In this document: positions 9,661 through 18,997 of the stretch, piece by piece | How the letters are laid out: the number at the start of each line of letters is the position of its first letter | Position numbering within the stretch: position 1 is the first letter of the stretch | Assembly (NCBI GenBank): GCA_001913845.2 | Contig: MKGP02000081.1 | Location: 1-47,032 of the forward strand | Source: Limnothrix sp. CACIAM 69d | Lineage (GTDB): Bacteria > Cyanobacteriota > Cyanobacteriia > CACIAM-69d | DNA length: 47,032 nt | Direction of reading: 5' to 3' | Position numbers and translations under genes: made by a program | The notes under the pieces: generated by a model | Told to the model about the DNA's origin: nothing | Seen by the model: the letters and a program-made list of their open reading frames with translations, nothing else | Database searches by the model: none

Positions 9661-9813
9661 GCGGACTGAAGGCCCTGCAACGGGACTGAAACCCTAATTC
9701 TCCTGTTGGCGGATTGTGGAGGGGGTGTTGGCAGATCGTGAGGGACAAGGGGCTGAGGACTGGCCATCGTTTAACCCGAAACCCATGATCTGCCGTTAGC
9801 AGATCGTGGGGGG

Positions 9814-9833
9814 CAAGGGGCTTAAGCCCCTTG
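9814..9833. repeat. Palindromic repeat core, copy 3
   Basis: A perfect CAAGGGGCTTAAGCCCCTTG in the spacer between the convergent SLH and M1 aminopeptidase genes. A degenerate copy of its flank (gcagatcgtgagggacaaggggctgagg) lies about 70 bp earlier, near 9731-9758. Confidence 0.85.
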
Positions 9834-9881
9834 TTTAGGGCGGTTAGGGGATGGAAGATCAACCGTTCTCATTGGATTCCA

Positions 9882-9901
9882 GGAAATGACGACGGGCCCT
9901 A
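9882..9901 (-). repeat. TAGGGCCCGTCGTCA element end abutting the M1 stop codon
   Basis: On the minus strand the aminopeptidase stop TAG is immediately followed by GGCCCGTCGTCATTTCC. The same TAGGGCCCGTCGTCA string starts at the stop of the TPR gene at 17741-17755. Confidence 0.6.
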
Positions 9902-12559
9902 GCTCGCGGGTTGTGGTTTTGATTTTGCCTCCAAGTCTTCCAGGCGCGATCGCAGGGTTTGGTTGTCTTTTTTCAGTTGATCTAGCTCTTGGCGCACCTG
10001 ATCCAAGGCGCGATCGGAACCCGCATTATGCTGCACCCGCTTCACGGCCTCTTCCGCCATCCGACGCACGCGGCCATCGGGCGACTGGCTGGCCAACCCT
10101 TGCAAAATCCCGATCGCCTTGGTGGTTTCCATCTGTCCTAGGGCAACCACCACCGCCACTTGGGTGAGGAAAAAGCTCTCGCGGGCATAGGTTTGCAGTG
10201 CATTCAACACCCGATCGACCGCTGGGGCTTCTTGGCCGTTGGCCACCGCGCCCAGGGCCCGAATCGCCGCTAAGCGTAGGGCCTGGGGAATGCCCGGTTG
10301 GCTGGTTTCCAGCACCAAATCCAGGGCGGCGGCAGAGGTCTTGAGGGCGCTTAGGCCGCTGACGGCCCCGGAACGAACGATTTCATTCCAGCCCGATCGC
10401 TTTTTCAGGGCCGATTTGAGCAACGCAATCGCCCGATCGGCCAAGGCCGGCTGGGCCGCCGCGATCGACCCGATGGCCGCCAAGGCCGCCGACTCGGTGT
10501 AGTAACTGACATCGCCCTTCTTGGCGATCGACTCCAGCGCTGAATAAGCTGCTTCGGTTTTGAGGGAGGCAATGGCCTGAATCACCGATCGACGCACTTG
10601 GGGATCCGAATCCTTCAACCCCGGCTTCAGGGCCGCCAACACCCCATCTAAACCGATGGTGGCCAGGTTTTCTGCCACCTCGGCACGCACCCCCCAAAAG
10701 CGATCGCTCGTCAGGGATTGGGCCAAAGCATTCAAGGCTTCGAGCGTGCCTTTCTGGGCGATCGCTTTGGCCGCAAATACCCGGGCGATCGGGTCTGGAT
10801 CAAACTGTAATTGGGCTTTCAATTCCGGCAGTGGATAATCTAGCTCCACCGTTTTCAGCCAATGATTCCCCGGATCAAAACTGACGAAATCTGGTTTTTG
10901 CTCCAAGGGTAAGTAGAAGGTTTGTTCCCGATCGTGAATGGCCAGCTTCACGGTTTTGAACGTGACCTTAGGGGCGGGAGCCGCTACTTTTTTCGACTTC
11001 TTCGATTTCGGAGCAGGGCTGGCTGCTTCACTGCTGAGGGTCGCAAAGGACACTGGAATTTTCAAATTAAACAGCGTCTCCAAATCCCCTTCCTTGGCTT
11101 GGGTTTGGGTCACGGTCAATTTTGCAATCTTATTTTCTCCATCCCAGCTATAGGCAACTTTGAAATCGGGATGACCTCCCCGAAACACGTACTGATCAAA
11201 CAGAAACAACAAATTTCGACCCGTTGTCTGTTCGATCGCTCGCAAGAGATCGATCGTTTCGATAGCACCAAAGGCGTGATTTTTGACAAATGCTTGAATC
11301 GATTTCCAAAACAAATCATCGCCCAATTCCTGGTGCAGCATGTGATAAACACAGCCGCCCTTTTCATAGGTATGGCAATCGTAGAGTTCGATCGGCTCGC
11401 GATAAACATGGGTCACCATGGGCCGTCGGTAGCGCCGCCGATCTTCCCCTAAATAGGCCCGCTGATCACCCAGGCGATAATAGGCTGCTTCCTCCGATCC
11501 ATATTCATGCTCAGTCCAGAGGGTTTCGGAATAGGTGGCCATGCCTTCTTTCAGCCAAGCATGGGACCAATGCTTAATGACCAGCAAATCACCAAACCAC
11601 TGGTGCGCCAGTTCATGAACCACCAAAGCTTCGGAATTGCGATTATCGATCGCGGCTCGTTCATCTAACAAGCAACGATCGGTTAACAGGGTCATGGAGG
11701 TATTTTCCATACCCCCAAAAATAAAATCCTCCATGCAAGCTTGCCCATACTTGCTATAGGGATAGTCATAGTCAAATTTTTCGCTGAGAAAATCCATCAT
11801 CGCGGGCGTTTTGCCCATGGTGCGCTGGGCTTCCGAAGCCCGATTCTGAGCGGTGTAATAGCTCACAGGTCGGCCGCGCCACTCATCCTTGATTTCTGCA
11901 AAATCTCCCACGGTCAGGGTGAACAGATAAATCGGATGAGGCTGTTTTTGATGCCAATGGTAAGTGGTGGTTTTGCCCTTGGTTGTCTGATTAATCAGCT
12001 CTCCATTCGAGAGCACGAGCAAACCATTGGGCACTTGCACCTGCATTTCCGAGGTGCAGAGCTGCCCTGGAAAATCAAAACAGGGGAACCAAAAGCGAGA
12101 ATCTTCATCCTCTCCCTGGGTCCAAACCTGCACATTTTTATTGGGATAGTCCGCCGTGGGCTGTACAAAGTAAATGCCGCGTTGGGGACGATCTAATTGA
12201 TAGTCAATGACTAATTTGAAGGCGCGATCGCGCTGGGTTGGCTCCAACAGCGTGATCGCTAATTTCTCACCATCATATTCAAATTGCTGGGCAGCTTCGC
12301 CCACCCGAACCCCTTGAATTTGCATGGCCACCGCATCTAATTCCAGGCGATCGATCCCATCTTGCACGGGCAGCAGGTCGATCGAGCAAGTTCCCGCTAC
12401 CCGACAATTGGGAATGTCCAATACCAAATCAAGGGCCACATGTTGTGTGCGTACCGGGCGATCGGGAAGATAGTGGGGCTTGGCTCCGGGAAGTTGAAAC
12501 GATCGCGCTTCATCTGCACTCAAACCCCAAAATGCTTCCAAAAACCGATTCCGCGACAT
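9899..12559 (-). CDS. M1 family zinc aminopeptidase with HEAT-repeat C-terminus
   Basis: An 886-residue protein. The exopeptidase motif GGMEN is at residues 282-286. The zinc site HELAH is at 315-319, with the third ligand Glu338, matching the HEXXH-x18-E spacing of M1 (gluzincin) peptidases. The N-terminal beta-sandwich domain covers about 30-235. The region from about 610 to 850 contains HEAT-like helical repeats (ARVFAAKAIAQKGTLEALNAL; DSDPQVRRSVIQAIASL), and the last 35 residues form a predicted coiled coil (LDQVRQELDQLKKDNQTLRSRLEDLE). It trims N-terminal residues from peptides. No signal peptide is visible, so it is probably cytoplasmic. The start ATG at 12559 is followed by a typical M1 N-terminus. 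The stop codon abuts a repeat element. Confidence 0.93.
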   Translation of the reverse strand: MSRNRFLEAFWGLSADEARSFQLPGAKPHYLPDRPVRTQHVALDLVLDIPNCRVAGTCSIDLLPVQDGIDRLELDAVAMQIQGVRVGEAAQQFEYDGEKLAITLLEPTQRDRAFKLVIDYQLDRPQRGIYFVQPTADYPNKNVQVWTQGEDEDSRFWFPCFDFPGQLCTSEMQVQVPNGLLVLSNGELINQTTKGKTTTYHWHQKQPHPIYLFTLTVGDFAEIKDEWRGRPVSYYTAQNRASEAQRTMGKTPAMMDFLSEKFDYDYPYSKYGQACMEDFIFGGMENTSMTLLTDRCLLDERAAIDNRNSEALVVHELAHQWFGDLLVIKHWSHAWLKEGMATYSETLWTEHEYGSEEAAYYRLGDQRAYLGEDRRRYRRPMVTHVYREPIELYDCHTYEKGGCVYHMLHQELGDDLFWKSIQAFVKNHAFGAIETIDLLRAIEQTTGRNLLFLFDQYVFRGGHPDFKVAYSWDGENKIAKLTVTQTQAKEGDLETLFNLKIPVSFATLSSEAASPAPKSKKSKKVAAPAPKVTFKTVKLAIHDREQTFYLPLEQKPDFVSFDPGNHWLKTVELDYPLPELKAQLQFDPDPIARVFAAKAIAQKGTLEALNALAQSLTSDRFWGVRAEVAENLATIGLDGVLAALKPGLKDSDPQVRRSVIQAIASLKTEAAYSALESIAKKGDVSYYTESAALAAIGSIAAAQPALADRAIALLKSALKKRSGWNEIVRSGAVSGLSALKTSAAALDLVLETSQPGIPQALRLAAIRALGAVANGQEAPAVDRVLNALQTYARESFFLTQVAVVVALGQMETTKAIGILQGLASQSPDGRVRRMAEEAVKRVQHNAGSDRALDQVRQELDQLKKDNQTLRSRLEDLEAKSKPQPAS

Positions 12560-12809
12560 GGTGGATTGCCCCTAACTGATGATGGACTGGTGAAACGATC
12601 GCTGACCAATTCAGAAAATTGAGTCAGTCTGGCAAATTATTGATAGCCTTGGGCACAAAAATCATTGGCTCATCCCAGACTGGCCGTAGTTATTTTTAAC
12701 ATAACCATCAGAAGATTAGGGCAAGATCAATGGTAAAGATGACAAGATGGCTAGGAGTTGAACCCAATCAAAACCCGGCCCATCGACTGATATAGGAATA
12801 GTCAACGCT

Positions 12810-13193
12810 ATGAGCTGTGACAAAACCAGCAACTGGATACAAGATCGCTGCTTATTGAAAAGCACTTCTCAAAATCATTTATTCACCAATAACCTTTTTC
12901 AAAATCTCCCGATCGAACTGCCCGAGGAGATCTTTGAAACGATTTTGCAAACGCCCGAGATCAAAATTGAGCGAATTTTATCGAAGGGCCATCGATCGGA
13001 TCCTGATTTTTGGTATGACCAAGTGCAATCCGAATGGGTTTTGGTGCTTCAAGGTCATGCCCATTTGGAACTACCGGAGGGCATGATTGAGCTAAAGCCT
13101 GGTGACTATTTCAATATTCCTGCTCACCAAAAACATCGGGTTGCTTGGACAGATCCGGATGTGGAAACTATTTGGCTGGCAATTTTCTATTAA
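12810..13193 (+). CDS. Small cupin-domain protein
   Basis: A 127-residue single-domain cupin. The conserved core is EWVLVLQGHAHLELPEGMIELKPGDYFNIPAHQKHRVAWT, with the G(x)5-hydrophobic turn and the second cupin motif PGDYFNIPAHQKHRV carrying the C-terminal His. The first motif (GHRSDPDFWYDQVQSEWV) is reduced, so metal binding may be partial. Similar small cyanobacterial cupins have no settled role. It lies divergent from the M1 aminopeptidase gene across 250 bp. The first 30 residues are poorly conserved-looking, so a later start is possible. Confidence 0.8.
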   Translation: MSCDKTSNWIQDRCLLKSTSQNHLFTNNLFQNLPIELPEEIFETILQTPEIKIERILSKGHRSDPDFWYDQVQSEWVLVLQGHAHLELPEGMIELKPGDYFNIPAHQKHRVAWTDPDVETIWLAIFY

Positions 13194-13290
13194 AATTTGC
13201 GATCCGATGAGAGGGAGCAAATTGCGTTTTTTGAGGCTTGATTAGCCCTGCAATGTTGCTTTCAAAAATGACTTTTAACTTTTGGCCCTT

Positions 13291-15633
13291 TTAGCTTTGG
13301 GCAACCACCACTCGATCGCGCCCGGCCCATTTCGCTTGATAGAGAGCAGCATCGGCCGCTTGCAAAAGGGTGGCTACGGTAACCGCATGTTGCGGAAAAC
13401 TGGCCACTCCAAAGGAGGCCGTGATTGCGCCCAGGGTTTGCCCCCCATGGCGCAAGGACAAATACTTCAGCTCTTGGCACATCACCTCCGCCCGTTGCAC
13501 CGTTTCTTCGAGGGTGGCTCCGGGCAAAATCAGCGTCATTTCTTCGCCACCATAGCGACAGGCGATATCGGAACCTCGGATGCGACTTTGCAGAAATTGC
13601 GCCACTTCCTGCAACACCAAGTCTCCGGCATCGTGGCCAAAGGTGTCGTTGAATTGTTTGAAATGGTCAATGTCCAGAATGATCGCCCCGATCGGGGAAC
13701 GATCGCGCCGGGCCCGACAAACCGCTTGCTCCAGGGCTTCCTCCAAATAGCGTCGATTATAGAGGCCGGTGAGCGGGTCGCGGATGCTTTGTTGTTGTAA
13801 GGTTTCCCGCAATCGCAAGTTGGAAATGGCCAAGGCCACCTGCTCCGCCACGGTGCGGGCGAGCTGTTGTTTTGGAGCCGAAAGGGAATCGTGCTGCGGG
13901 GTGCAAAGATACAGCAGTCCCAGGGTTTCGCTTTGGGCCATCATCGGCAAACAAAGGGATTCTGCTTCGGATCCCAGGGGGTGGGCATGGCGACAGAGCA
14001 GCCCCGTATGTTTGTGTTCTGCCCAATGGATGCGGCCGCGACGCAGGGCCCAGCAATCATCGGGATAGAACAGGGTTTCCCCGATCGGGTCAGGGCCCCA
14101 AGTGGCCACCGCCTCCAGGGCCACGCGGGTCGATTCCAGGGTAAACAGGGCCCCGGAACAGCCAGGAAACAGCGCTTGCACCAGATCGGCCACGGCCGTG
14201 TAGGCTTCCTCCACGGTCACGCAAACCTGAAGGAAATCAATCATTTCACTCAGCAGGGCCATTTCGCGGTTGCGAAACTTCAGCTCCTCAATGCGGCGCT
14301 CCAGTTGTTGATTGGTTTCCTGAAGCACCTGTTCGGCCTGCCTGGTTTGGGTCACATCCCGAAAAGTCAGGGTCAGGCCGTCGCCTAATTTCACCGCCGT
14401 CAGTTGCAACCAAGCATCGCGGCCGTCCGCTTGGGTGATTCGGAGCGATCGACTGAAAGCTTGGCCAGTTTCCACCACCCGCACATAGGCTTCAAAGAGG
14501 CCGTCTTGGCGCACAAGGGGCACTTGATCAAGCAGTTGTCGGTTCAGCAGTTGATTGCGCGATCGCCCCAGCACCATTTCGGCCGAAGCGTTCACCGCCG
14601 TCCACAAAAAGTCCACAATTTGCCCGGCTCCGTTGCGGATCGTGCGCAGGGCAGCGATCCCATCGATCGAGCTGTCGAGAATATCCGCCAGTTCTTGTTG
14701 GGTGCGGGCCAATTCGCTAATGTCCGTCAGGACTCCCCAAAGGATATCTTCCCCATTGACCGCGCTGTGGCGCACCGCCCGCACCAGGCCATGAACAATG
14801 TTTTGGTTGCGGTGCTCAAACCGCTGAATCAGTTGAATGCAGTTGGCCTGGTTCACCTGCACCGCCTGCCGCAGATTGTTGAGGGTCGATCGATCTTCCT
14901 CAATGAGCCGCTGTTCCCAAGTGGCCCACTCATCGGCCAACTCCGAGGGGCCATAGCCCAACAGGGCCTTCCACCGAGGCGACAACACCAGGCGATCGGT
15001 CGTTAGGTTCCATTCCCAAGCCCCATCGTTCACCACTTGGGCAACCCCATCGCCCACTTGTCCTAGGAAATGGTTTAAACCTGCTGACCAGTAGCCATGC
15101 ACCGGCTGCGAACAAATTAGCGGGGAATAGTCTGATTCTGGGGTTGATTCTGAGGCTGGTTCTGACAACTGACCAGCCAGGCCGCCCCGTTCCACCACCG
15201 CTTCCAGCAAAGCAGTACGGGAAATGACCCCCGCAAAAACTCCCTGCTCCTCTAGCAACACTAACCAGGCGCATTTTTGAGCCTGAAACGTGTCCCAAGC
15301 GGTTTGCAAATTGGTCTGAGCGGGCAAGGTCACGGGCGGTCTAGCCAGGCTCATGAGGGCGGAGGTGGCCAATTCCCGCTGGGTCGCCACGGCCCAGGCC
15401 AGCTCGCTCACCGTCAGCACCCCGATCGGCTTCTCGCCCTGGGCCGTCGGCAACACCAGCACAATCAATTGTGATTCAGCCATCTGCGATGGGTGAATTC
15501 CCTGAAGATGCTGCACCATGTCTGCAATAGTCTTGTCCGCTGAAATCACCAGCGCTTGCGTTGCCGCCAGGTAGCCAGCTTCGCCCAGGGACAAGGAACG
15601 GACAGCGGGAATAATTTGGTGAGAATCAAGCAC
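13291..15633 (-). CDS. CBS-PAS-PAS-GAF-GGDEF diguanylate cyclase
   Basis: A 780-residue protein read from a GTG start. The order is: a tandem CBS-like pair (about 5-155, VLPTAQGEKPIGVLTVSELA; LLEEQGVFAGVISRTALLEAV), PAS 1 (about 205-310, WEWNLTTDRLVLSPRWKALLGY), PAS 2 (about 320-430), a GAF domain (about 465-610) and a C-terminal GGDEF domain (about 620-775). The active-site loop reads RYGGEEMTLILPG (GGEEM at 695-699), with a product-inhibition site RGSD at 686-689, five residues upstream. It should make cyclic di-GMP in response to ligands of the CBS, PAS or GAF modules. The Phe-to-Met change at the fifth signature position is unusual, but the catalytic Gly-Gly-Glu-Glu is intact. No transmembrane segment is seen. 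The spacer upstream is 700 bp. Confidence 0.9.
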   Translation of the reverse strand: MLDSHQIIPAVRSLSLGEAGYLAATQALVISADKTIADMVQHLQGIHPSQMAESQLIVLVLPTAQGEKPIGVLTVSELAWAVATQRELATSALMSLARPPVTLPAQTNLQTAWDTFQAQKCAWLVLLEEQGVFAGVISRTALLEAVVERGGLAGQLSEPASESTPESDYSPLICSQPVHGYWSAGLNHFLGQVGDGVAQVVNDGAWEWNLTTDRLVLSPRWKALLGYGPSELADEWATWEQRLIEEDRSTLNNLRQAVQVNQANCIQLIQRFEHRNQNIVHGLVRAVRHSAVNGEDILWGVLTDISELARTQQELADILDSSIDGIAALRTIRNGAGQIVDFLWTAVNASAEMVLGRSRNQLLNRQLLDQVPLVRQDGLFEAYVRVVETGQAFSRSLRITQADGRDAWLQLTAVKLGDGLTLTFRDVTQTRQAEQVLQETNQQLERRIEELKFRNREMALLSEMIDFLQVCVTVEEAYTAVADLVQALFPGCSGALFTLESTRVALEAVATWGPDPIGETLFYPDDCWALRRGRIHWAEHKHTGLLCRHAHPLGSEAESLCLPMMAQSETLGLLYLCTPQHDSLSAPKQQLARTVAEQVALAISNLRLRETLQQQSIRDPLTGLYNRRYLEEALEQAVCRARRDRSPIGAIILDIDHFKQFNDTFGHDAGDLVLQEVAQFLQSRIRGSDIACRYGGEEMTLILPGATLEETVQRAEVMCQELKYLSLRHGGQTLGAITASFGVASFPQHAVTVATLLQAADAALYQAKWAGRDRVVVAQS

Positions 15634-16339
15634 AGGATAGGAAAAAGCAAACGCCTGAGTCAGTGAAATCGTTTGAATCGTTTTCGGCAGCCGTGATGCA
15701 GTGTTTGGGCTGATGGGGCTGGCTGATCATGAGCAACGTCCCCAACGATCGCTCAGGGGTAAGCGGGCGGCTTGGGGCTAGTTGATCATGACTAATATCC
15801 AAATTAATATCCAAAATCAGTACTTAAACAGTGCTAGGGCTGTTTATCGCCGCACCGAGCCACGCGATCACCTGATCCTAACCCATTCATCCCAAGACCC
15901 TGATGGATTGCCTGATGCATTTCCCGATGTACTAAATCTCCAGATCTCCGACTAGACACACGAACTGAGGTACTCGTTATTGAACCCCCATTGAATCGCC
16001 GAATTGAATCGCCCACTGGATTACCGGATGGACTGCTAGATCAACTGTCGGATGAATCGAGCGCTGGACAGCTTGCAGCAACCACCAAGCCGAGTGGTCA
16101 GGCGCAGCGCGGCAGGATTGACCAGCAATCCACAGCTCCGCATTCATTATGAGTGGGTTGGCCCGGTCTTCATCAAGGGCTGTTGATGATTAGCCCTGTT
16201 GATGAGAAATGGGGGACGGAAAGTCGAGGAAGTTTGCCTCAAAATCCGTATGGGTTGATACAAATCACCGCAAGCTCTCTACCAATTGCTAGGATTGCCC
16301 TAATGATGGCGGTCGGTATGTGATCAGCGAGGCGGCGTG
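15634..16339. other. 706-bp divergent spacer with degenerate repeats
   Basis: This lies between the divergent diguanylate cyclase and TPR genes. The part at about 15900-16080 is a patchwork of short imperfect repeats around gattgaatcg, ggattgcctgatg and ggatggactg with loose 15-bp spacing. No convincing coding frame or RNA gene was seen. Promoters for both genes are expected here. Confidence 0.45.
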
Positions 16340-17743
16340 ATGACTGATAATGCGGCCTTTTGGGAGGGCATCGAGCAGGCAAAACAAGGCGACCAAGCAG
16401 CGGCGATCGCTTGCTTTGACCAAGCCATTACGGCGGATCCCCATTGGGCTGAAGCCTATTACCGGCGAGGTTTGGCCTATTTTGATATGGGACGGTTGCA
16501 ACAGGCCGCCTTTGACTATTCACGGGCGATCGAACTGGCCAACGATTATCAACCGGCTCTCTATGGCCGAGCCTTGGTTCGTGTGGTTTTGGATCACTTT
16601 GATGGGGCGTTGGATGATTTAGCCAGTCTGCTTCAGCTCAATCCTCAAAATCCAGCGGCCCACCAACTGAAGGCAACGGCCCTGCGCAAGCGAGGAGATC
16701 TGGCCGCTGCGATCGTCAGCCTGCGTAAGGCGACGGAGCTTTATCTCGATCGCCGCGATCCCGTGGGGGCCCGGCAATGTTTGGATTTACTGAAACAGCT
16801 ACAACCCAATGCCAGTCCACCCGTGCTGACGGAACCGTTGCCACCGTTTAATGCACCGCCCACGTTGGCCAGTTTGCAGACCACCGCCACGGGCACGTCC
16901 AGTACGGGCGCATCCGATGCGGGCACGTCCAATACAGGTACACCCAATGCGGGCGCACCCGTGGGAGCGATGATGCGCCCAGAAGCCTTTTATGCTCAGG
17001 CTTTAAACCGGGCGGAGTCGGGAGATGTGCAGGGGGCGATCGCGGAGTTAGATTGGGCCCTGAAGTTGGATCCACAGGATCCAAAGGCGCTGGCTTGTCG
17101 AGCAGCGGTGCGCATTAAGCAAGGCAACTGGCAAGGGGCGATCGCGGATTGCAACCGGGCGATTCAAGGGGGTGGGGTTGATGCCACGCTCTACCGCTAC
17201 CGGGCCAGGGCCAGGCTGGAAATGGGCGATCGGGCGGGGGCGTTGACGGATTTAGATCAAGCCTTAGCCCAAGATGACCAAAACCCGCTGCTGTGGTTGG
17301 CTCGGGGCGATGCCCAACAGGCCCTGGGAAACTACAACGCGGCGATCGGGGACTATAACCAAGCATTGGAGTTGGGGGGCGATCGACCCGCCATTTTGCT
17401 GTTGCGGGCCCAAGCGGCCGTTCGCCAAGAAAACCTGAAACAGGCGATCGAGGACTACCAAACCGCCGCCAGCTTGTTTTGCGATCGCAACGACTGGGAA
17501 CGCTATCGCACCACCTTGGAACAGCTCAAGATGTTGCAACAGCCGGTGAACTTGTCTCCGGGGTTGCCCCAAAAGGCCCAAAATCCCCTTTGGCAGCGGC
17601 TGTTGGGGCGGGTTGGCGGCCAGGAAGCGATCGCACAAACCCTGCTCGATCGGGCCCGCGAACATTACCCCAACATGGATGAGGATTGGTATTTGGAGAA
17701 GGTGCTCTATGACCTGGAACGGGATGACCTCCCGGAAGATTAG
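16340..17743 (+). CDS. Tetratricopeptide-repeat protein
   Basis: A 467-residue protein. I prefer the ATG at 16340 over the adjacent GTG at 16337. Two TPR blocks (about 5-150 and 210-375), with units such as AYYRRGLAYFDMGRLQQAAFDYSRAIEL and NAAIGDYNQALEL, are separated by a low-complexity Thr/Ser/Gly/Ala linker (about 183-210) made of GTSxTGxxxAG-like repeats. The C-terminal 30 residues (REHYPNMDEDWYLEKVLYDLERDD) look like a conserved acidic tail. It is probably a scaffold for protein interactions; the partner is unknown. There is no signal peptide. The stop codon TAG is the first three bases of a repeat element (TAGGGCCCGTCGTCA). Confidence 0.88.
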   Translation: MTDNAAFWEGIEQAKQGDQAAAIACFDQAITADPHWAEAYYRRGLAYFDMGRLQQAAFDYSRAIELANDYQPALYGRALVRVVLDHFDGALDDLASLLQLNPQNPAAHQLKATALRKRGDLAAAIVSLRKATELYLDRRDPVGARQCLDLLKQLQPNASPPVLTEPLPPFNAPPTLASLQTTATGTSSTGASDAGTSNTGTPNAGAPVGAMMRPEAFYAQALNRAESGDVQGAIAELDWALKLDPQDPKALACRAAVRIKQGNWQGAIADCNRAIQGGGVDATLYRYRARARLEMGDRAGALTDLDQALAQDDQNPLLWLARGDAQQALGNYNAAIGDYNQALELGGDRPAILLLRAQAAVRQENLKQAIEDYQTAASLFCDRNDWERYRTTLEQLKMLQQPVNLSPGLPQKAQNPLWQRLLGRVGGQEAIAQTLLDRAREHYPNMDEDWYLEKVLYDLERDDLPED

Positions 17744-17931
17744 GGCCCGTCGTCAAATCGCCTGAAACCCTGATGACCTCGTTCTTCAAACCAATCAGTC
17801 GTAGGGGCGGGGTTTCCCCACCCAGTTCCCGTGATCCTTGGGTGTTCCCAGGGGTGGACAGGGTTGTGGCGATCGCCCGGGTTAGGGTTGGGAGACCCAA
17901 CCCCTACGGCGATGGAAATGACGACAGGCCC
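17743..17931. repeat. MITE-like intergenic element with nested inverted repeats
   Basis: The outer inverted arms are GGGCCCGTCGTCA (17743-17755) and TGACGACAGGCCC (17919-17931), matching at 12 of 13 positions. Inside is a second pair, gtagggg (17801) and cccctac (17901-17907), bounding smaller hairpins (ggggtttcccc; ggttgggagacccaacc). The element is about 190 bp, has no coding capacity, and begins at the stop codon of the TPR gene. One outer arm recurs at 9888-9899. Confidence 0.6.
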
Positions 17932-18044
17932 GAAGCCCCTTGTTACGACGATTGGGGCGATGAAAATAGGCCCCAGAGACCCATGATTTCGGTTCGCGAC
18001 AAGTCTAGGAACTGGCTTTGGGAACTGGCTTTGGCCGGGTTTAA

Positions 18045-18626
18045 TCAGCTTTCGTCAGCCGCAGGGGTTGCGATCGGGGAGAACATAATCGCTTCCAGTT
18101 GAATCAGCGCCTTGTCTAGGTCGTCGTTCACCACCTGCTGATCAAATTCATCGGCGGCGGCCACCTCTTCGCGGGCCCGGGCCAAACGCCGCTCAATCGC
18201 CGCTTCGGCATCTTGGCCACGCGATCGCAACCGTCGTTCCAATTCATCCAGCGACGGCGGCAACACAAACACCCGCAACGCCTCGGGAAACGTGGTCTTG
18301 ACCTGGCGTGCTCCCTCTAACTCAATTTCCAACAATACCTGCTCGCCCCGATCCAGACGCTCCACGATCGGTTGGCGCGGGGTTCCATAGCAGTTCCCAG
18401 CAAACTCGGCCCATTCGAGCAGGTCACCGGCTTCGGCCATGGCCATGAACCGATCGCGCGACACAAAAAAATAATCCTGCCCGTCCACTTCGCCGTCACG
18501 GGGCGATCGAGTGGTGGCAGAAACGGATAAATACAAATTGGGATGGCGTTCGCGTAACAGCTTCACCAATGTGCCCTTTCCCACGCCGCTGGGGCCTGTT
18601 AATACCGTTAGCGTTCCGTTCGCCAT
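18045..18626 (-). CDS. gmk: Guanylate kinase
   Basis: A 193-residue protein from the ATG at 18626 ([19 protein letters not shown]). The P-loop GPSGVGKGT is at residues 11-19. The GMP-binding segment [21 protein letters not shown] follows, then the lid region and [13 protein letters not shown]. It phosphorylates GMP (and dGMP) to GDP for nucleotide and, in bacteria, (p)ppGpp pools. The frame runs on to a TTG at 18674, but those 16 residues are not family-like. The length is normal for bacterial Gmk. There is no operon partner; the neighbour petE is on the same strand 370 bp upstream. Confidence 0.94.
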   Translation of the reverse strand: MANGTLTVLTGPSGVGKGTLVKLLRERHPNLYLSVSATTRSPRDGEVDGQDYFFVSRDRFMAMAEAGDLLEWAEFAGNCYGTPRQPIVERLDRGEQVLLEIELEGARQVKTTFPEALRVFVLPPSLDELERRLRSRGQDAEAAIERRLARAREEVAAADEFDQQVVNDDLDKALIQLEAIMFSPIATPAADES

Positions 18627-18997
18627 TTGAGTTGCGCGCCGATCTTCAAATGCATTAATACTGGTCTCAAGCAAGGGAAAACCATGCTGATTTCAAGCTG
18701 ACCTAAAGCCGACTGAAGCTGATCTAAAAAACCGAAACCTCGTGGATTGAAAACCTAATCAATCAAGAACTCATCAACCGAAAGCCTGTCAAGTGATGGA
18801 GCCAGGTCGCTCCTAGTCCATCAGCCTAGATCCCAATCATCCTGTCAGTTTTAGCGACTTTGAGCGTGGTATTAGCCCTTGAGGAGCTATGCCAGTGATC
18901 GCGTTTTCCACAATCGCTCGATCGCATTCTTGGGGCTACCCGGCTTGCCACAAAGTGTAGTCAGCCAATGTAGTCAGCCTAATAAATTAGCCGGTGG
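18627..18997. other. gmk/petE intergenic region
   Basis: 371 bp upstream of gmk and downstream of petE. It holds a short direct repeat (ggctgactaca-type, near 18955-18985) just after the petE stop. No clear terminator hairpin with a T-tract or RNA gene was recognised. Confidence 0.45.
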
